This document shows positions 1 to 7,340 of a stretch of 64,000 bases of DNA, piece by piece (the stretch's first letter is position 1; each line of letters starts with the position of its first letter). The stretch is from the NCBI GenBank assembly GCA_026707745.1, contig JAPOWG010000036.1:108464-172463 (forward strand), written 5' to 3'. The DNA comes from Chloroflexota bacterium (GTDB lineage: Bacteria > Chloroflexota > Anaerolineae > Aggregatilineales > Phototrophicaceae). Below the pieces are notes generated by a model. That model saw only the letters and a program-made list of their open reading frames with translations, was not told the origin of the DNA and did no database searches. A program made the position numbers and the translations under genes.

Positions 1-539
1 CTACAGAAGCGGCACAGACCACTATCGCCACAAGCGCAAGCCCGACAGCGCAAGATGAGACCGGCGCAACGGCGTTCCCGGCGGACTTCCTCGCCAGCGC
101 CGCCGATACAGTTGTCTACGGCCAAGTCCCGGTCGACAGCGATCGTCTCAACGTGATCGCCGCGCTGGCATTCGACAGCGAGGATCGCCTGTTGGTTAGC
201 ACAAGAGCGGGCGAAATCTACCGCTTGCTTGATGCTGACGAGGACGGCATCGCGGAAGAACGGCGTCTGATTTTCCGCGACGTCAACGACGAGCTAGGAC
301 AAGTTTCCGGATTGGTCGGCATCGGCGAGGTCTTGATCCTGCTCAACGACGGGCGACTGAGCCAACTGCAAGATCTGGACCGGGACGGCGCCTACGAGAC
401 CGTCACTCATTTGTCACAAGAGCTGCCGGCCGATCAAAGTCCCTTAAAAGCCAACAATAGCATCGTTCGGGCGCCGGACGGGCGCTATTTCACGGCTGAT
501 GTCGGCAGGGGCGAAATCCTGCAAATCATCTTGCGCTAG
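1..539 (+). CDS. C-terminal part of a lipoprotein-like beta-propeller protein (partial)
   Basis: The reading frame is open from the first bases of the window to a TAG at 537-539, so the start lies upstream. The first ~30 residues are Thr/Ala/Ser-rich (TEAAQTTIATSASPT), like the linker that follows a lipobox in exported lipoproteins. The rest contains short blade-like repeats (LAFDSEDRLLVSTRAGEIYRL; VGIGEVLILLNDGRLSQLQD) and ends with a surface-type phrase, SIVRAPDGRYFTADVGRGEILQI. These resemble sugar-dehydrogenase/NHL-type propeller blades. Only two or three blades are visible, so the fold and any enzymatic role are inferences; no catalytic residue can be assigned. Confidence 0.6.
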   Translation, partial: TEAAQTTIATSASPTAQDETGATAFPADFLASAADTVVYGQVPVDSDRLNVIAALAFDSEDRLLVSTRAGEIYRLLDADEDGIAEERRLIFRDVNDELGQVSGLVGIGEVLILLNDGRLSQLQDLDRDGAYETVTHLSQELPADQSPLKANNSIVRAPDGRYFTADVGRGEILQIILR

Positions 540-651
540 CCGGGTTAGATCTCAAACGAAGCCCCTGAGCGGCGCCATCCACGCTGGCGCCGTTTGCCGC
601 GGCGTCGATTTCCGCGCTATCATCTCCGCTTGAAATGGAGGTCACTCAACC

Positions 652-1329
652 ATGAACTCACAAGACAAGGTCCGCTTCGAAATCGCTGTCAGCGTAGCGG
701 TCTTCGCGTCGATAGCGATTATGGCGCTGGAAACGTTCTCGTTTCCAACAGACGTGCAGGCGGCGCTCTTATTCGCCGACGCCGCGCTGTCGCTGATATT
801 CGTTGCGGAGTACATTTATCGAGTTGCGACAGCGGAAAACAAACGCGCCTATGTGACCAGTTTCTACGGCATCATCGATCTGGTCGCGATATTCCCGATC
901 TTGGTCCACGCGGTATCCAGCGTACGCGTCGTAAGACTGCTGCGCGTGCTACGCATCATACGCCTGCTGAAGATCAAGCGCTACAGCGACGCGATTGATC
1001 GCTACCGACAGGCGCTGAAACTGATTGTCGCAGAGGCGACGCTTTTCACCGGCGTCGCTTTTGTCTTCATCATCGGTTTCGCCTTTCTGATTTATGAGTT
1101 CGAACATGAGGCGCAGCCACATATCTACAGCAATATCTTCGATGCCATTTGGTGCGCGGTCATATCCTTGACCTCGGTAGGTTATGGCGATGTCTACCCC
1201 ATTACGCCAGCCGGACGTCTGATGACGCTGGCGATGGTCCTGACTGGCATGGGGATCGTAGCGGTGCCCACGGCGCTGCTGGCGTCCGCGCTGAGCCGAG
1301 TGCACAACCGTGAATCGGAGGCCGGATGA
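652..1329 (+). CDS. Voltage-gated potassium channel (6-TM, Kv/Kch type)
   Basis: A 225-aa membrane protein that should form a tetrameric K+ channel. Six hydrophobic segments are visible (about 9-28, 38-58, 70-88, 92-110, 126-148, 188-213). The fourth is a textbook voltage sensor with Arg every third position (RVVRLLRVLRIIRLLK, about 92-107). The pore loop holds the K+ selectivity filter TSVGYGD at 174-180, followed by YP as in Kv channels. There is no long C-terminal RCK or cyclic-nucleotide domain, so gating is probably by voltage alone. GGAGGT lies 9 nt before the ATG, which fixes the start. It stands alone, with no clear operon partner. Confidence 0.93.
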   Translation: MNSQDKVRFEIAVSVAVFASIAIMALETFSFPTDVQAALLFADAALSLIFVAEYIYRVATAENKRAYVTSFYGIIDLVAIFPILVHAVSSVRVVRLLRVLRIIRLLKIKRYSDAIDRYRQALKLIVAEATLFTGVAFVFIIGFAFLIYEFEHEAQPHIYSNIFDAIWCAVISLTSVGYGDVYPITPAGRLMTLAMVLTGMGIVAVPTALLASALSRVHNRESEAG

Positions 1330-1520
1330 CGGCGGAACCCCGCCGGCGATCATTCCGCACAGATATCGCCTCATCAGGCTTCTCCAGACTGCCTCGCGTC
1401 AATAAGCGACCCGCCTGCGATTGCGCTATCCCGAGCCTACGACCTGCCGCGCGAGTTGCCACAGCGGAGGCTTCTGCGCTATGCTCATTGTGACAGCAAG
1501 TCGAGTTGCAGAGGCGGATC

Positions 1521-2999
1521 ATGGCCGAGATTGTCGCCCCAAAGGAAGCCAAGACCAGCACCCAGACCAGGCCCAAGCCAAAGCCACGGCCCAGACCGCG
1601 GCGCTACGACTACGATATCGTCATTATCGGTTCGGGACCGGCCGGGCACCGCGCCGCCATTCAATCCGCCAAGCTGGGCAAGCGCGTCGCCGTCATCGAA
1701 AAGAAAGCGCTGATCGGCGGCGTCTCCGTCAATACGGGCACCATCCCCTCCAAGACGCTGCGCGAAGCGGTCTTGCACCTTTCCGGCTTTCGCCAGCGTT
1801 CCATTTACGGCGCCTCCTACACCGTCAAGCAGCATATCACCATGAACGACCTGCTGCTGCGGGCCGATCATGTCATCCGGCACGAGATCGAGATCAACAA
1901 GCACCAGTTGCAGCGCAACGGCGTCGAGCTCTTCGCCGGCATCGCCACCCTGGTTGACCAGCACACGGTTCATCTCAACTTCCTGGGCAAAAAGGGCGAA
2001 GACGAGATCACCACGCGGCATATCATCATCGCTGTCGGCACGACCGTGGCCCAGCCCGAGCACATCCCCTTTGACGGCGAAACCATCTTCACCAGCGACG
2101 GCTTGCTCAAGCTGGGGAACCTGCCCAGGACCCTGACCGTGGTCGGCGGTGGCGTGATCGGCTGCGAATACGCCTGCATGTTCGCCACGTTGGGCGTGCG
2201 CGTGACCCTGGTCGAGGTGGCCGACCGCTTGCTGACCTTCATCGACCACGAGATCGTCGACGCGCTGGTTTATCACATGCGGCAGCAGCGCGTCACCCTG
2301 CGCCTGGGCGAGAATGTGCGCAGCATCGAACCTTGCGAGACGCGCTATGGCAGCGGCGTCAAGACTTGCCTGGAAAGCGGCAAGGAGATCGTGACCGAAA
2401 AGGCGCTTTACGCCATTGGCAGGCAAGGCGCGACCTCGACCCTGGGCTTGGAGAACATCGGCATCGTGCCCGATCATCGGGGCCGCATCGGGGTCAACGA
2501 GCACTACCAGACCGAGATCCCCAGCATCTACGCCGTAGGCGATGTGGTGGGTTTCCCCAGCCTGGCGTCCACCTCCATGGAGCAGGGGCGCATGGCGGCT
2601 TGCCACGCCTTCGCCATCGAGCATCACAGCTTCCCCGAGCTTTTCCCCTACGGCATCTACGCCATCCCGGAGATCTCCACAGTCGGCGCCAACGAAGAGG
2701 ACTTGACCCGCGCCGGCGTGCCCTACGAAGTGGGGAAAGCCTATTACAAAGAGATCGCGCGCGGGCAAATCCTGGGCGATACCATCGGCATGCTCAAGCT
2801 GATCTTTCATCGCGAGAATCACAAGCTGCTGGGCGTGCACATCATCGGCGAAGGCGCCAGCGAATTGATCCACATCGGGCAGACGGTGATGGCCTTCGGC
2901 AGCACGGTCGATTACTTCATCAACACGGTGTTCAACTATCCCACGCTGGCCGAGTGTTACAAGACGGCGGCCTTTGACGGCGTGAATCGGTTGATTTGA
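1521..2999 (+). CDS. sthA: Soluble pyridine nucleotide transhydrogenase (Si-specific, SthA type)
   Basis: A flavoprotein of the pyridine nucleotide-disulfide oxidoreductase family, predicted to move hydride between NADPH and NAD+ in the cytosol. It has an FAD dinucleotide motif GSGPAG (about 37-42), a second NAD(P) motif VVGGGVIGCEYA near residue 210, the FAD-binding YAVGDVVG stretch, and a C-terminal dimerisation domain. Where lipoamide dehydrogenase has the redox pair CxxxxC, this protein reads GGVSVNTGTIPSK, so Ser and Thr replace both cysteines. That excludes dihydrolipoamide dehydrogenase and is the SthA hallmark. AGAGGCGG precedes the ATG at 1521; an in-frame TTG at 1506 is less likely. 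A Lys/Pro/Arg-rich N-terminal tail (about 17-28) is unusual. Confidence 0.88.
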   Translation: MAEIVAPKEAKTSTQTRPKPKPRPRPRRYDYDIVIIGSGPAGHRAAIQSAKLGKRVAVIEKKALIGGVSVNTGTIPSKTLREAVLHLSGFRQRSIYGASYTVKQHITMNDLLLRADHVIRHEIEINKHQLQRNGVELFAGIATLVDQHTVHLNFLGKKGEDEITTRHIIIAVGTTVAQPEHIPFDGETIFTSDGLLKLGNLPRTLTVVGGGVIGCEYACMFATLGVRVTLVEVADRLLTFIDHEIVDALVYHMRQQRVTLRLGENVRSIEPCETRYGSGVKTCLESGKEIVTEKALYAIGRQGATSTLGLENIGIVPDHRGRIGVNEHYQTEIPSIYAVGDVVGFPSLASTSMEQGRMAACHAFAIEHHSFPELFPYGIYAIPEISTVGANEEDLTRAGVPYEVGKAYYKEIARGQILGDTIGMLKLIFHRENHKLLGVHIIGEGASELIHIGQTVMAFGSTVDYFINTVFNYPTLAECYKTAAFDGVNRLI

Positions 3000-3012
3000 C
3001 CCTCAGCCCTAG

Positions 3013-3039
3013 CCCCCTCTCCCATAAAGGGAGAGGGGG
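3013..3039 (+). terminator. C-rich hairpin downstream of sthA
   Basis: Perfect 11-bp stem (CCCCCTCTCCC at 3013-3023, GGGAGAGGGGG at 3029-3039) with a 5-nt loop, 13 nt after the sthA stop. The 3' tract is only TTAT, so termination efficiency is uncertain. Closely similar hairpins lie at 7733, 28036, 45321 and 45378, so this is also a member of a dispersed repeat family. Confidence 0.6.
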
Positions 3040-3114
3040 TTATCTGCGAATTTATGAGAGCAAGCAGGTATTTCATATCCTCGAAATGCACCGCTACCGG
3101 TTTTACATGCTGAG

Positions 3115-3143
3115 TTGACAATTCTCCTACCCTAGGTTATCAT
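3115..3143 (+). promoter_or_regulatory. Sigma70-type promoter for the 3195 gene
   Basis: TTGACA (3115-3120), 17-nt spacer, TATCAT (3138-3143). A perfect -35 and 5/6 -10 match, about 50 nt before the start codon at 3195. Confidence 0.7.
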
Positions 3144-3194
3144 TTCGTCTAATAAGGTTTTACATTACAGACTGTTGCATGCGCGAGAGAAAAC

Positions 3195-3659
3195 ATGGCT
3201 GAACAACGCGAGACCGAGACAGTTGCGGCGATCAATCCGGCCTTTGAGCACTTGGCGACCAAAGCGGACCTTGCTGAGTTGCGCGGTGACCTGCGAACAG
3301 AAATGGCGGAGCTGCGCGGCGACCTGCGAGCGGAATATGCCACGTTGCGCGGAGAAATGACCACCGACAACGCCAACCTGCGCAGCGAACTGAAAGATGA
3401 TATCGCCAACCTGCGCAGCGAACTGAAAGATGATATCGCCAACCTGCGCAATGAACTGAAAGATGATATCGCCAACCTGCGCAATGAACTGAAAGATGAC
3501 ATAGCGGCCCTGGATACCAGCGTGGGTGAACTGGACACGAGAATTGACAGCATCGAGAAGCAATTCACTTCTTTGAAGTGGTTTATTGGCATTTTGGTGA
3601 CTGGCGCCAGTATCGTGACCAGCATCCTGGTGAATTTGCTCGCCAGGTTCATTGTATGA
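3195..3659 (+). CDS. Hendecad-repeat coiled-coil protein with C-terminal membrane anchor
   Basis: A 154-aa protein of unknown function. After LATKADLAEL it consists of consecutive 11-residue units (ELRGDLRTEMA, ELRGDLRAEYA, TLRGEMTTDNA, then four near-identical NLR[S/N]ELKDDIA). An 11-residue period fits a right-handed hendecad coiled coil. The last four units are encoded by near-perfect 33-nt tandem repeats at about 3376-3507, so copy number may vary between strains. Residues about 131-152 form one transmembrane helix ending the protein (WFIGILVTGASIVTSILVNLL). The LATK.DL plus terminal TM pattern is shared with the gene at 7341 and a remnant at 6344, and resembles XhlA/DUF1640-like small proteins. 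Confidence 0.75.
   Translation: MAEQRETETVAAINPAFEHLATKADLAELRGDLRTEMAELRGDLRAEYATLRGEMTTDNANLRSELKDDIANLRSELKDDIANLRNELKDDIANLRNELKDDIAALDTSVGELDTRIDSIEKQFTSLKWFIGILVTGASIVTSILVNLLARFIV
3376..3507 (+). repeat. Four tandem 33-nt coding repeats
   Basis: Four consecutive copies of a 33-nt unit encoding NLR[S/N]ELKDDIA, differing only at the Ser/Asn codon and a few third positions. Near-identity at the DNA level, while flanking units are diverged, indicates recent slippage expansion. Confidence 0.85.
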
Positions 3660-4027
3660 ATCCTCAATCAAGGCGGGGCCAGCAAAGAAGCGCTCTGTAG
3701 CCCGCTGCTCTAGCCGCCCAAGCCAAGCACTCCTCCTAAGCCCTGCTCCAAAGCATTGGAAAGGGGGAACTGTCCTTGCGCGAGCAGCGTGCTGGTTTGC
3801 CATTTTGCCGCCGCCGGCAAAAAAGTTTTTCCGGCAAATTGGCAATTTGCGGCCGACGGGAACGTTTTTTCGGACATAGGGCGTGCTTTTGTGCCCGCGT
3901 AGTTGGGTTGTTAAGGCGCAAGTGAGATCAGGGTAGCAGGAATCGGGACGGGAGTGGCGACTAAATGGTCGCGTTTCTGTAGTTGTTAGGAGATTGGTGT
4001 TTGGCGGGATGAAGCTGTCAGGAATCG
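3660..4027. other. Intergenic stretch with two hairpins
   Basis: No gene is supported here. It contains a hairpin at 3803-3822 (TTTTGCCG/CGGCAAAA, 4-nt loop) followed by AAAGTTTTT, and a 7-bp palindrome at 3834-3850 (GCAAATT-GGC-AATTTGC). The first could terminate the 3195 transcript or, read on the minus strand, the 4028 gene. A degenerate GGCGACTAAATGGTCGC inverted repeat lies near 3955. Confidence 0.5.
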
Positions 4028-4489
4028 CTAGGTGGGGTCACTTTCGCGTTCGGGTGGTTCGGCAGACAATGAATCTCGTTCGATTCGATCCCGGCGGCGT
4101 TTGCGATCTCTGAAAAGAAACGCGCCGGTAATCAAAGACACAGAACCGCCTATGCCTAGCAGTCCTTCTATGCTCTGACCAGACCGTATGATGTCAATAC
4201 TGCCAGTAATCAATATCAGCGCCAAAACGAAAGCGGCTCCCAGCGTAAGATAGTCCCAAACAAAGAGAAGGATTTGCCTGCGGCTCTCCATTTTTGTTCG
4301 GTGCCGTCGGTTTTCAACCGACTCAGATCTGATAACTTGCCGCGTTTCATGATCGTAGCGATTCAATTCATCTGGGGGCGGGAGCGGACCCGAGAAATGA
4401 GAGTATACTGCTATTTCGCTGACAAACTGAATGAGTTCAGCGCGTTTCTCTTCGGGAATATTGTCAAGCAGACCGGGAGGCAACGGCAA
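4028..4489 (-). CDS. DUF2335 family membrane protein
   Basis: A 153-aa protein with the DUF2335 signature HFSGPLPPPDELNRYD near residues 31-46, a basic stretch (ENRRHRTKMESRRQ), and two hydrophobic segments (about 74-93 and 107-126). It ends in a highly charged tail (RDRKRRRDRIERD). The family is widespread in bacteria and phages, and its function is unknown. The frame is open further upstream without ATG or GTG; TTG at 4489 (or a nearby TTG) is the likely start. It follows the 4782 gene by about 56 nt and is probably cotranscribed with it. Confidence 0.7.
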   Translation of the reverse strand: MPLPPGLLDNIPEEKRAELIQFVSEIAVYSHFSGPLPPPDELNRYDHETRQVIRSESVENRRHRTKMESRRQILLFVWDYLTLGAAFVLALILITGSIDIIRSGQSIEGLLGIGGSVSLITGAFLFRDRKRRRDRIERDSLSAEPPERESDPT

Positions 4490-4545
4490 ACTGGACGGGG
4501 GGATTTCATCGCCGCGCTCGCCCGAGGATGAATCTGGCGCGTCGC

Positions 4546-4782
4546 TCAGCCCTTGTCGCCTTCGGCTACACGCTTCTCATGTTCTCCAATCGCCCACCAA
4601 AGACTCGCGCCAACTGCTTCCCAATCAGCGCGCATATCATCTGCGATAGAACGAGACAGGATTTCATCCGTAAACTCGTCGCCCTCGGAGCGCGTGAAAT
4701 CCAGCAAGCTGGCAATCCCGCGCAGAATGCTGTATTTTGGAAGATAGAATGAATTCGCGATTTTGTTCTTGTCGAATGCCAT
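4546..4782 (-). CDS. Small hypothetical protein upstream of DUF2335 gene
   Basis: About 78 aa (MAFDKNKIANSFYLPKYSILRG...), acidic in the middle (RSEGDEFTDEILSRS), soluble, no recognisable motif. GAGG lies 7 nt before the ATG at 4782; an upstream in-frame ATG at 4797 has a poorer site. A good promoter sits at 4831-4860. It is the first gene of a likely two-gene unit with the DUF2335 gene. Function unknown. Confidence 0.6.
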   Translation of the reverse strand: MAFDKNKIANSFYLPKYSILRGIASLLDFTRSEGDEFTDEILSRSIADDMRADWEAVGASLWWAIGEHEKRVAEGDKG

Positions 4783-4830
4783 GTTTACCTCGACCATTCC
4801 CTATGTCGCAACCGATAGGCTATCGCATAT

Positions 4831-4860
4831 ATCGTAGCGTCTTTATCCTGTTTCTGTCAA
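4831..4860 (-). promoter_or_regulatory. Sigma70-type promoter (minus strand)
   Basis: On the minus strand TTGACA (4860-4855), 18-nt spacer, TACGAT (4836-4831), about 50 nt before the start at 4782. Confidence 0.6.
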
Positions 4861-4897
4861 CAGACTTGAGCCATTATCTCATTGGCGGCATGCGTAG

Positions 4898-5191
4898 TTA
4901 CTTATGGATGTATATGAGCGCCGCTCCTGCAATCCCAGTATAAATGATGGCGACTGCCTCCCAGGCAAAGCCCAATGAAACGCTGTAGGGGCTGAGGGCA
5001 ATCATTGCCAGAGCTATGATGAAGCTGAACAGTTGAATCATTCGTTCCAAGCGCGCCCGTTGCATTTGCTCACGTTCGGCTAAACTCAAGATTCGTTGGG
5101 CGCTGCCTGGCAGGATTGCTTCGTAGTCGCACAGGGTTTCAGGTCGCACGAGAAATCTCCAAGAAAACATGATGAATTTGTCTGGCACCAA
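4898..5191 (-). CDS. DUF2335 membrane protein, probably 5'-damaged
   Basis: The protein contains the second half of the DUF2335 core (RPETLCDYEAILPGSAQRILSLAEREQMQRARLE) and two membrane helices (about 54-72 and 78-94). It lacks the N-terminal part and the full HFSGPLPPP motif. In another frame DFS can be read just before RPETL, which suggests a small deletion or frameshift inside the motif. There is no clear ribosome-binding site at the TTG/ATG candidates (5191, 5170). It is either a decayed second copy of the DUF2335 gene at 4028 or a divergent short member. Confidence 0.5.
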   Translation of the reverse strand: MVPDKFIMFSWRFLVRPETLCDYEAILPGSAQRILSLAEREQMQRARLERMIQLFSFIIALAMIALSPYSVSLGFAWEAVAIIYTGIAGAALIYIHK

Positions 5192-5226
5192 ACACCGATT
5201 CAGTGCATTGACAAAACCGCATTACG

Positions 5227-5424
5227 TTAGTTTTTGCTGAACTTTCCGTCTTTACCGTGAAGATTCGGATTCGTTCCTTCTCTGTCAGCGATTTCCTTGG
5301 TTTTCGTCTTTCCTTGTTGTCTGGTCAGTCCGGTATGGGAATCGCGCTTGTTTCCTTCTTTGATGACCGACCAGTCTTTCGTCTTGCGACGATAGACCAA
5401 ATGAGGGTCTTTGTTCTTTGCCAT
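5227..5424 (-). CDS. DUF2188 family small protein
   Basis: A 65-aa basic protein with the DUF2188 pattern: VYRR..KDWSVIKEGNKRDSHTGLTRQQGKTKTKEIADREGTNP and a closing HGKDGKF. The family comprises small soluble proteins of unknown role found widely in bacteria. It has its own consensus promoter 34 nt upstream (5458-5486). AGGAGAAC lies just before the ATG. Confidence 0.75.
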   Translation of the reverse strand: MAKNKDPHLVYRRKTKDWSVIKEGNKRDSHTGLTRQQGKTKTKEIADREGTNPNLHGKDGKFSKN

Positions 5425-5457
5425 TTGACAAGTTCTCCTGATGATTGCTTCAGATTA

Positions 5458-5486
5458 ATTCTAGTACAGGACATTTGTTCTGTCAA
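5458..5486 (-). promoter_or_regulatory. Sigma70-type promoter of the DUF2188 gene
   Basis: On the minus strand TTGACA (5486-5481), 17-nt spacer, TAGAAT (5463-5458). Confidence 0.7.
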
Positions 5487-5548
5487 CTGGATTATAAAAG
5501 GCTTACGTATGCTATACTAGACGCGCCAATTCACATGCGAGGCAGCCC

Positions 5549-6100
5549 ATGAAAAACCGGCTCTACTACGGCGACAACCTGGAAATCCTGCGCAATCGGG
5601 AGTACTTCCCGGATGCCTGCGTCGACCTGATTTACCTCGACCCGCCTTTCAACAGCAACCGCAATTACAACGTGCTCTTCAAGTCGGAGAGCGGCGCGGA
5701 CAGCGAAGCGCAGATCACGGCTTTCGAGGACACCTGGCATTGGGGGGAAACGGCGGAAGCGACTTACGACGATCTGGTTGTTAACGCGCCGCACAAGGTG
5801 GGGTCGGGGAAGATCCGCGATTTGAAGGGCACGGTTGAGCGCGAGGGCGCGGCAATCGGCGTGTTCATCACGCTGGAGAAGCCGACACAGGCGATGATCA
5901 AGGAGGCGCTGGCGGCGGGTTGGTACGAGTCGCCGGCTTGGGGGAAGAAGTATCGGCGGTTGCAGATCTTGACGATTGGGGATTTGTTTGAGGGCGCGGG
6001 GGTTGATATGCCGCCGCAGCATGGGACGCATCAGCGGGCGAGTCGGTGGAAGCGGGGGGATGTGAGTGTGGATGGGGAGAGTCAGCGGGCGTTGATTTGA
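5549..6100 (+). pseudogene. DNA adenine/cytosine-N4 methyltransferase with large internal in-frame deletion
   Basis: The first ~85 residues match the start of site-specific N6/N4 methyltransferases. They include MKNRLYYGDNLEILR and the catalytic motif IV in LIYLDPPFNSNRNYN. The last ~90 residues match the very C-terminal domain of the same proteins (RDLKGTVEREGAAIGVFITLEKPTQAM... SPAWGKKYRRLQILTI). Family members are normally 450 residues or more; here the two ends are joined at about NAPHKVG/SGKIRDL, within one intact frame of 183 aa. The SAM-binding motif I and target recognition regions are missing, so methylation activity is not expected. Motif, fusion point and length are seen directly; the deletion is inferred from family architecture. 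Confidence 0.75.
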
Positions 6101-6120
6101 ATGAACTTATGTGCTAATAT
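6092..6120 (+). promoter_or_regulatory. Sigma70-type promoter for the YjzC-like gene
   Basis: TTGATT (6092-6097), 17-nt spacer, TAATAT (6115-6120). It overlaps the last codons of the truncated methyltransferase and lies 41 nt before the GTG at 6161. Confidence 0.6.
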
Positions 6121-6160
6121 TTTACAAAGTAAGGAATGTTGAAAAGCGGAGATATTCGCA

Positions 6161-6343
6161 GTGGCAAAACTACAAAAGCCTGGTCAGATACCGGCAAAAC
6201 CTGGTGAATACATAGAAAGAGGCAAGCGTGGTGGGAAAGTGCCTAACGCTCGCCAAGTGACAATTGAAGCGGGTGACAAGCCATTGCCTCCAACGAAAGA
6301 GGCAGGACATACATGGGAACGAACCGGCCCGCCCAAACCGTAG
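6161..6343 (+). CDS. YjzC-like small protein
   Basis: A 60-aa protein (KPGQIPAKPGEYIERGKRGGKV...ARQVTIEAGDKPLPPTKEAGHTWER). This follows the YjzC family layout: KPGQ/E.AP..G.Y, then a G-rich turn, then AGD.FP.T......W. Function of the family is unknown. GTG start with GGAG 9 nt upstream. The reading frame continues after the TAG into a remnant of a coiled-coil/TM gene (6344-6499). Confidence 0.65.
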   Translation: MAKLQKPGQIPAKPGEYIERGKRGGKVPNARQVTIEAGDKPLPPTKEAGHTWERTGPPKP

Positions 6344-6499
6344 ATTCGCAGTAGACTGATAGCGAAATTGGACAGCGGTTTTCCCCATCAGGCGACGAAG
6401 GCGGACTCGCAGACGATGCAAGCGACGTTGACTAAGTGGATCGTCGGCACAGGCATTGCAGTGATTGTTGCGTTGCAGGTCCTACAGAGGCTACTTTGA
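6344..6499 (+). pseudogene. Remnant of a LATKEDL/TM protein gene (copy of the 7341 gene)
   Basis: Directly after the stop of the 6161 gene, the same frame reads RLIAKLDSGFPHQATKADSQ then TMQATLTKWIVGTGIAVIVA to a TGA at 6497-6499. This aligns with the intact protein at 7341 (RLEGAYPHLATKEDLQ then AMQATLIKWIVGTGIAILIA). It has no start codon or ribosome site of its own. It is a 5'-truncated paralog. Confidence 0.7.
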
Positions 6500-6536
6500 G
6501 CGTTGGCAGCAAGTCGCAAAATAGAAACGTTGAGAC

Positions 6537-7103
6537 ATGCAATTTACAGACAAAGCTGTACGCCAGATGGTGCGTCAATTGGTCAAGGGCTATCATGAGT
6601 ACAAATGGCCTGAGGCGATTTTCTATCTCCAATACGAGAATCGTGAATGGTTGCTTACACCAAATGAGCATCCTGACCATGTATCCAATCCGCTTGAAGA
6701 AATGTTTAGAGAGTATCTTGGAAATGGAAGGGACACTTCCGACAGTTCATTCCATGATTTGTTGCAAGTTTGTCGGCACAAGCTGCTTGATCACGGATAT
6801 ATTTCGTTCGTAGACGACAAAGTTAGTCGATATTCTTCACAACGCAAAGGCAAGGGGAAACTTAACACTGACGGTCGCTTTGAATTCGAGTTGCCCCGTC
6901 CTACCTATTATGGGGCTAGCTTATCTTTGACCGCAAAAGCGTTTGACATTCCATCTGAGAGACAAATACTGTTCAACAAACTGACAAAGATTGCGGCTGC
7001 GCTTGCCGCGTTTGTTGTGTCTCTGAATCAACTTCGCGAGTTGTTCAGTAACATTGATATTCAAGTTTTGCTGGACTCTGTACGGTCTATACTCCCGTCC
7101 TAA
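6537..7103 (+). CDS. Hypothetical protein with C-terminal hydrophobic segment
   Basis: A 188-aa protein that I do not recognise. The N-terminal ~100 residues are soluble and mixed alpha/beta (YKWPEAIFYLQYENREWLLTP). A basic loop (SQRKGKGK) follows near 101-108, and a hydrophobic helix near 146-165 (LTKIAAALAAFVVSLNQL). Codon use and GC are lower than in the flanking chromosome. It is followed immediately by a canonical terminator. It sits between a truncated coiled-coil gene and a portal-gene fragment, so it looks like cargo inserted into a duplicated unit. GTTGAGAC precedes the ATG and is only a weak ribosome site. Confidence 0.65.
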   Translation: MQFTDKAVRQMVRQLVKGYHEYKWPEAIFYLQYENREWLLTPNEHPDHVSNPLEEMFREYLGNGRDTSDSSFHDLLQVCRHKLLDHGYISFVDDKVSRYSSQRKGKGKLNTDGRFEFELPRPTYYGASLSLTAKAFDIPSERQILFNKLTKIAAALAAFVVSLNQLRELFSNIDIQVLLDSVRSILPS

Positions 7104-7138
7104 CCCCATCCCTGAAACGCAAGGGACGGGGCTTTTTT
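7104..7138 (+). terminator. Rho-independent terminator of the 6537 gene
   Basis: 10-bp stem with one mismatch (CCCCATCCCT at 7104-7113, AGGGACGGGG at 7122-7131), 8-nt loop, then C and six T. It starts at the base after the stop codon. Confidence 0.85.
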
Positions 7139-7162
7139 GTGTGCCTTCTACGCCTCTGTGGC

Positions 7163-7242
7163 CTAATCCAACCCCTCCCGCGCGCCAGCAAACACGGACT
7201 TCACAGTTTCCCGATCCCCCCGCAAACAACAGATACGCAGAC
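7163..7242 (-). pseudogene. Fragment of phage portal gene 3' end (copy 1, frameshifted)
   Basis: On the minus strand this reads SAYLLFAG, then after a one-base shift DRETVKSVFAGAREGLD and stop. It matches the C terminus of the intact portal protein at 8060 (SAGLLFARDRESVKSVFSGA then REGLN). Only the last ~25 codons are present. Confidence 0.75.
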
Positions 7243-7272
7243 AACAGCGAATTTGGAAAAGCGAACGTATGT

Positions 7273-7301
7273 TTGACTTGAGTTGGAATCTCAGCTAGAA
7301 T
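7273..7301 (+). promoter_or_regulatory. Sigma70-type promoter for the 7341 gene
   Basis: TTGACT (7273-7278), 17-nt spacer, TAGAAT (7296-7301); 39 nt before the ATG. Confidence 0.65.
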
Positions 7302-7340
7302 CGGACAAACGTTGCACTAGACATTCAGGAAGAAACTGCA

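Noticed and set aside
1485..2873. Long open frame (462 codons) antisense to sthA
   Set aside because: It is the mirror of a strong GC-rich gene with full family motifs on the plus strand; the antisense protein is Ala/Gly/Asp/Val-biased without any motif or ribosome site.
1521..2999. Dihydrolipoamide dehydrogenase or mercuric reductase
   Set aside because: The redox-active CxxxxC pair is absent.
3376..3507. Possible CRISPR array (regular 33-nt repeats)
   Set aside because: The units are contiguous with no spacers, are in frame and encode a coiled coil.
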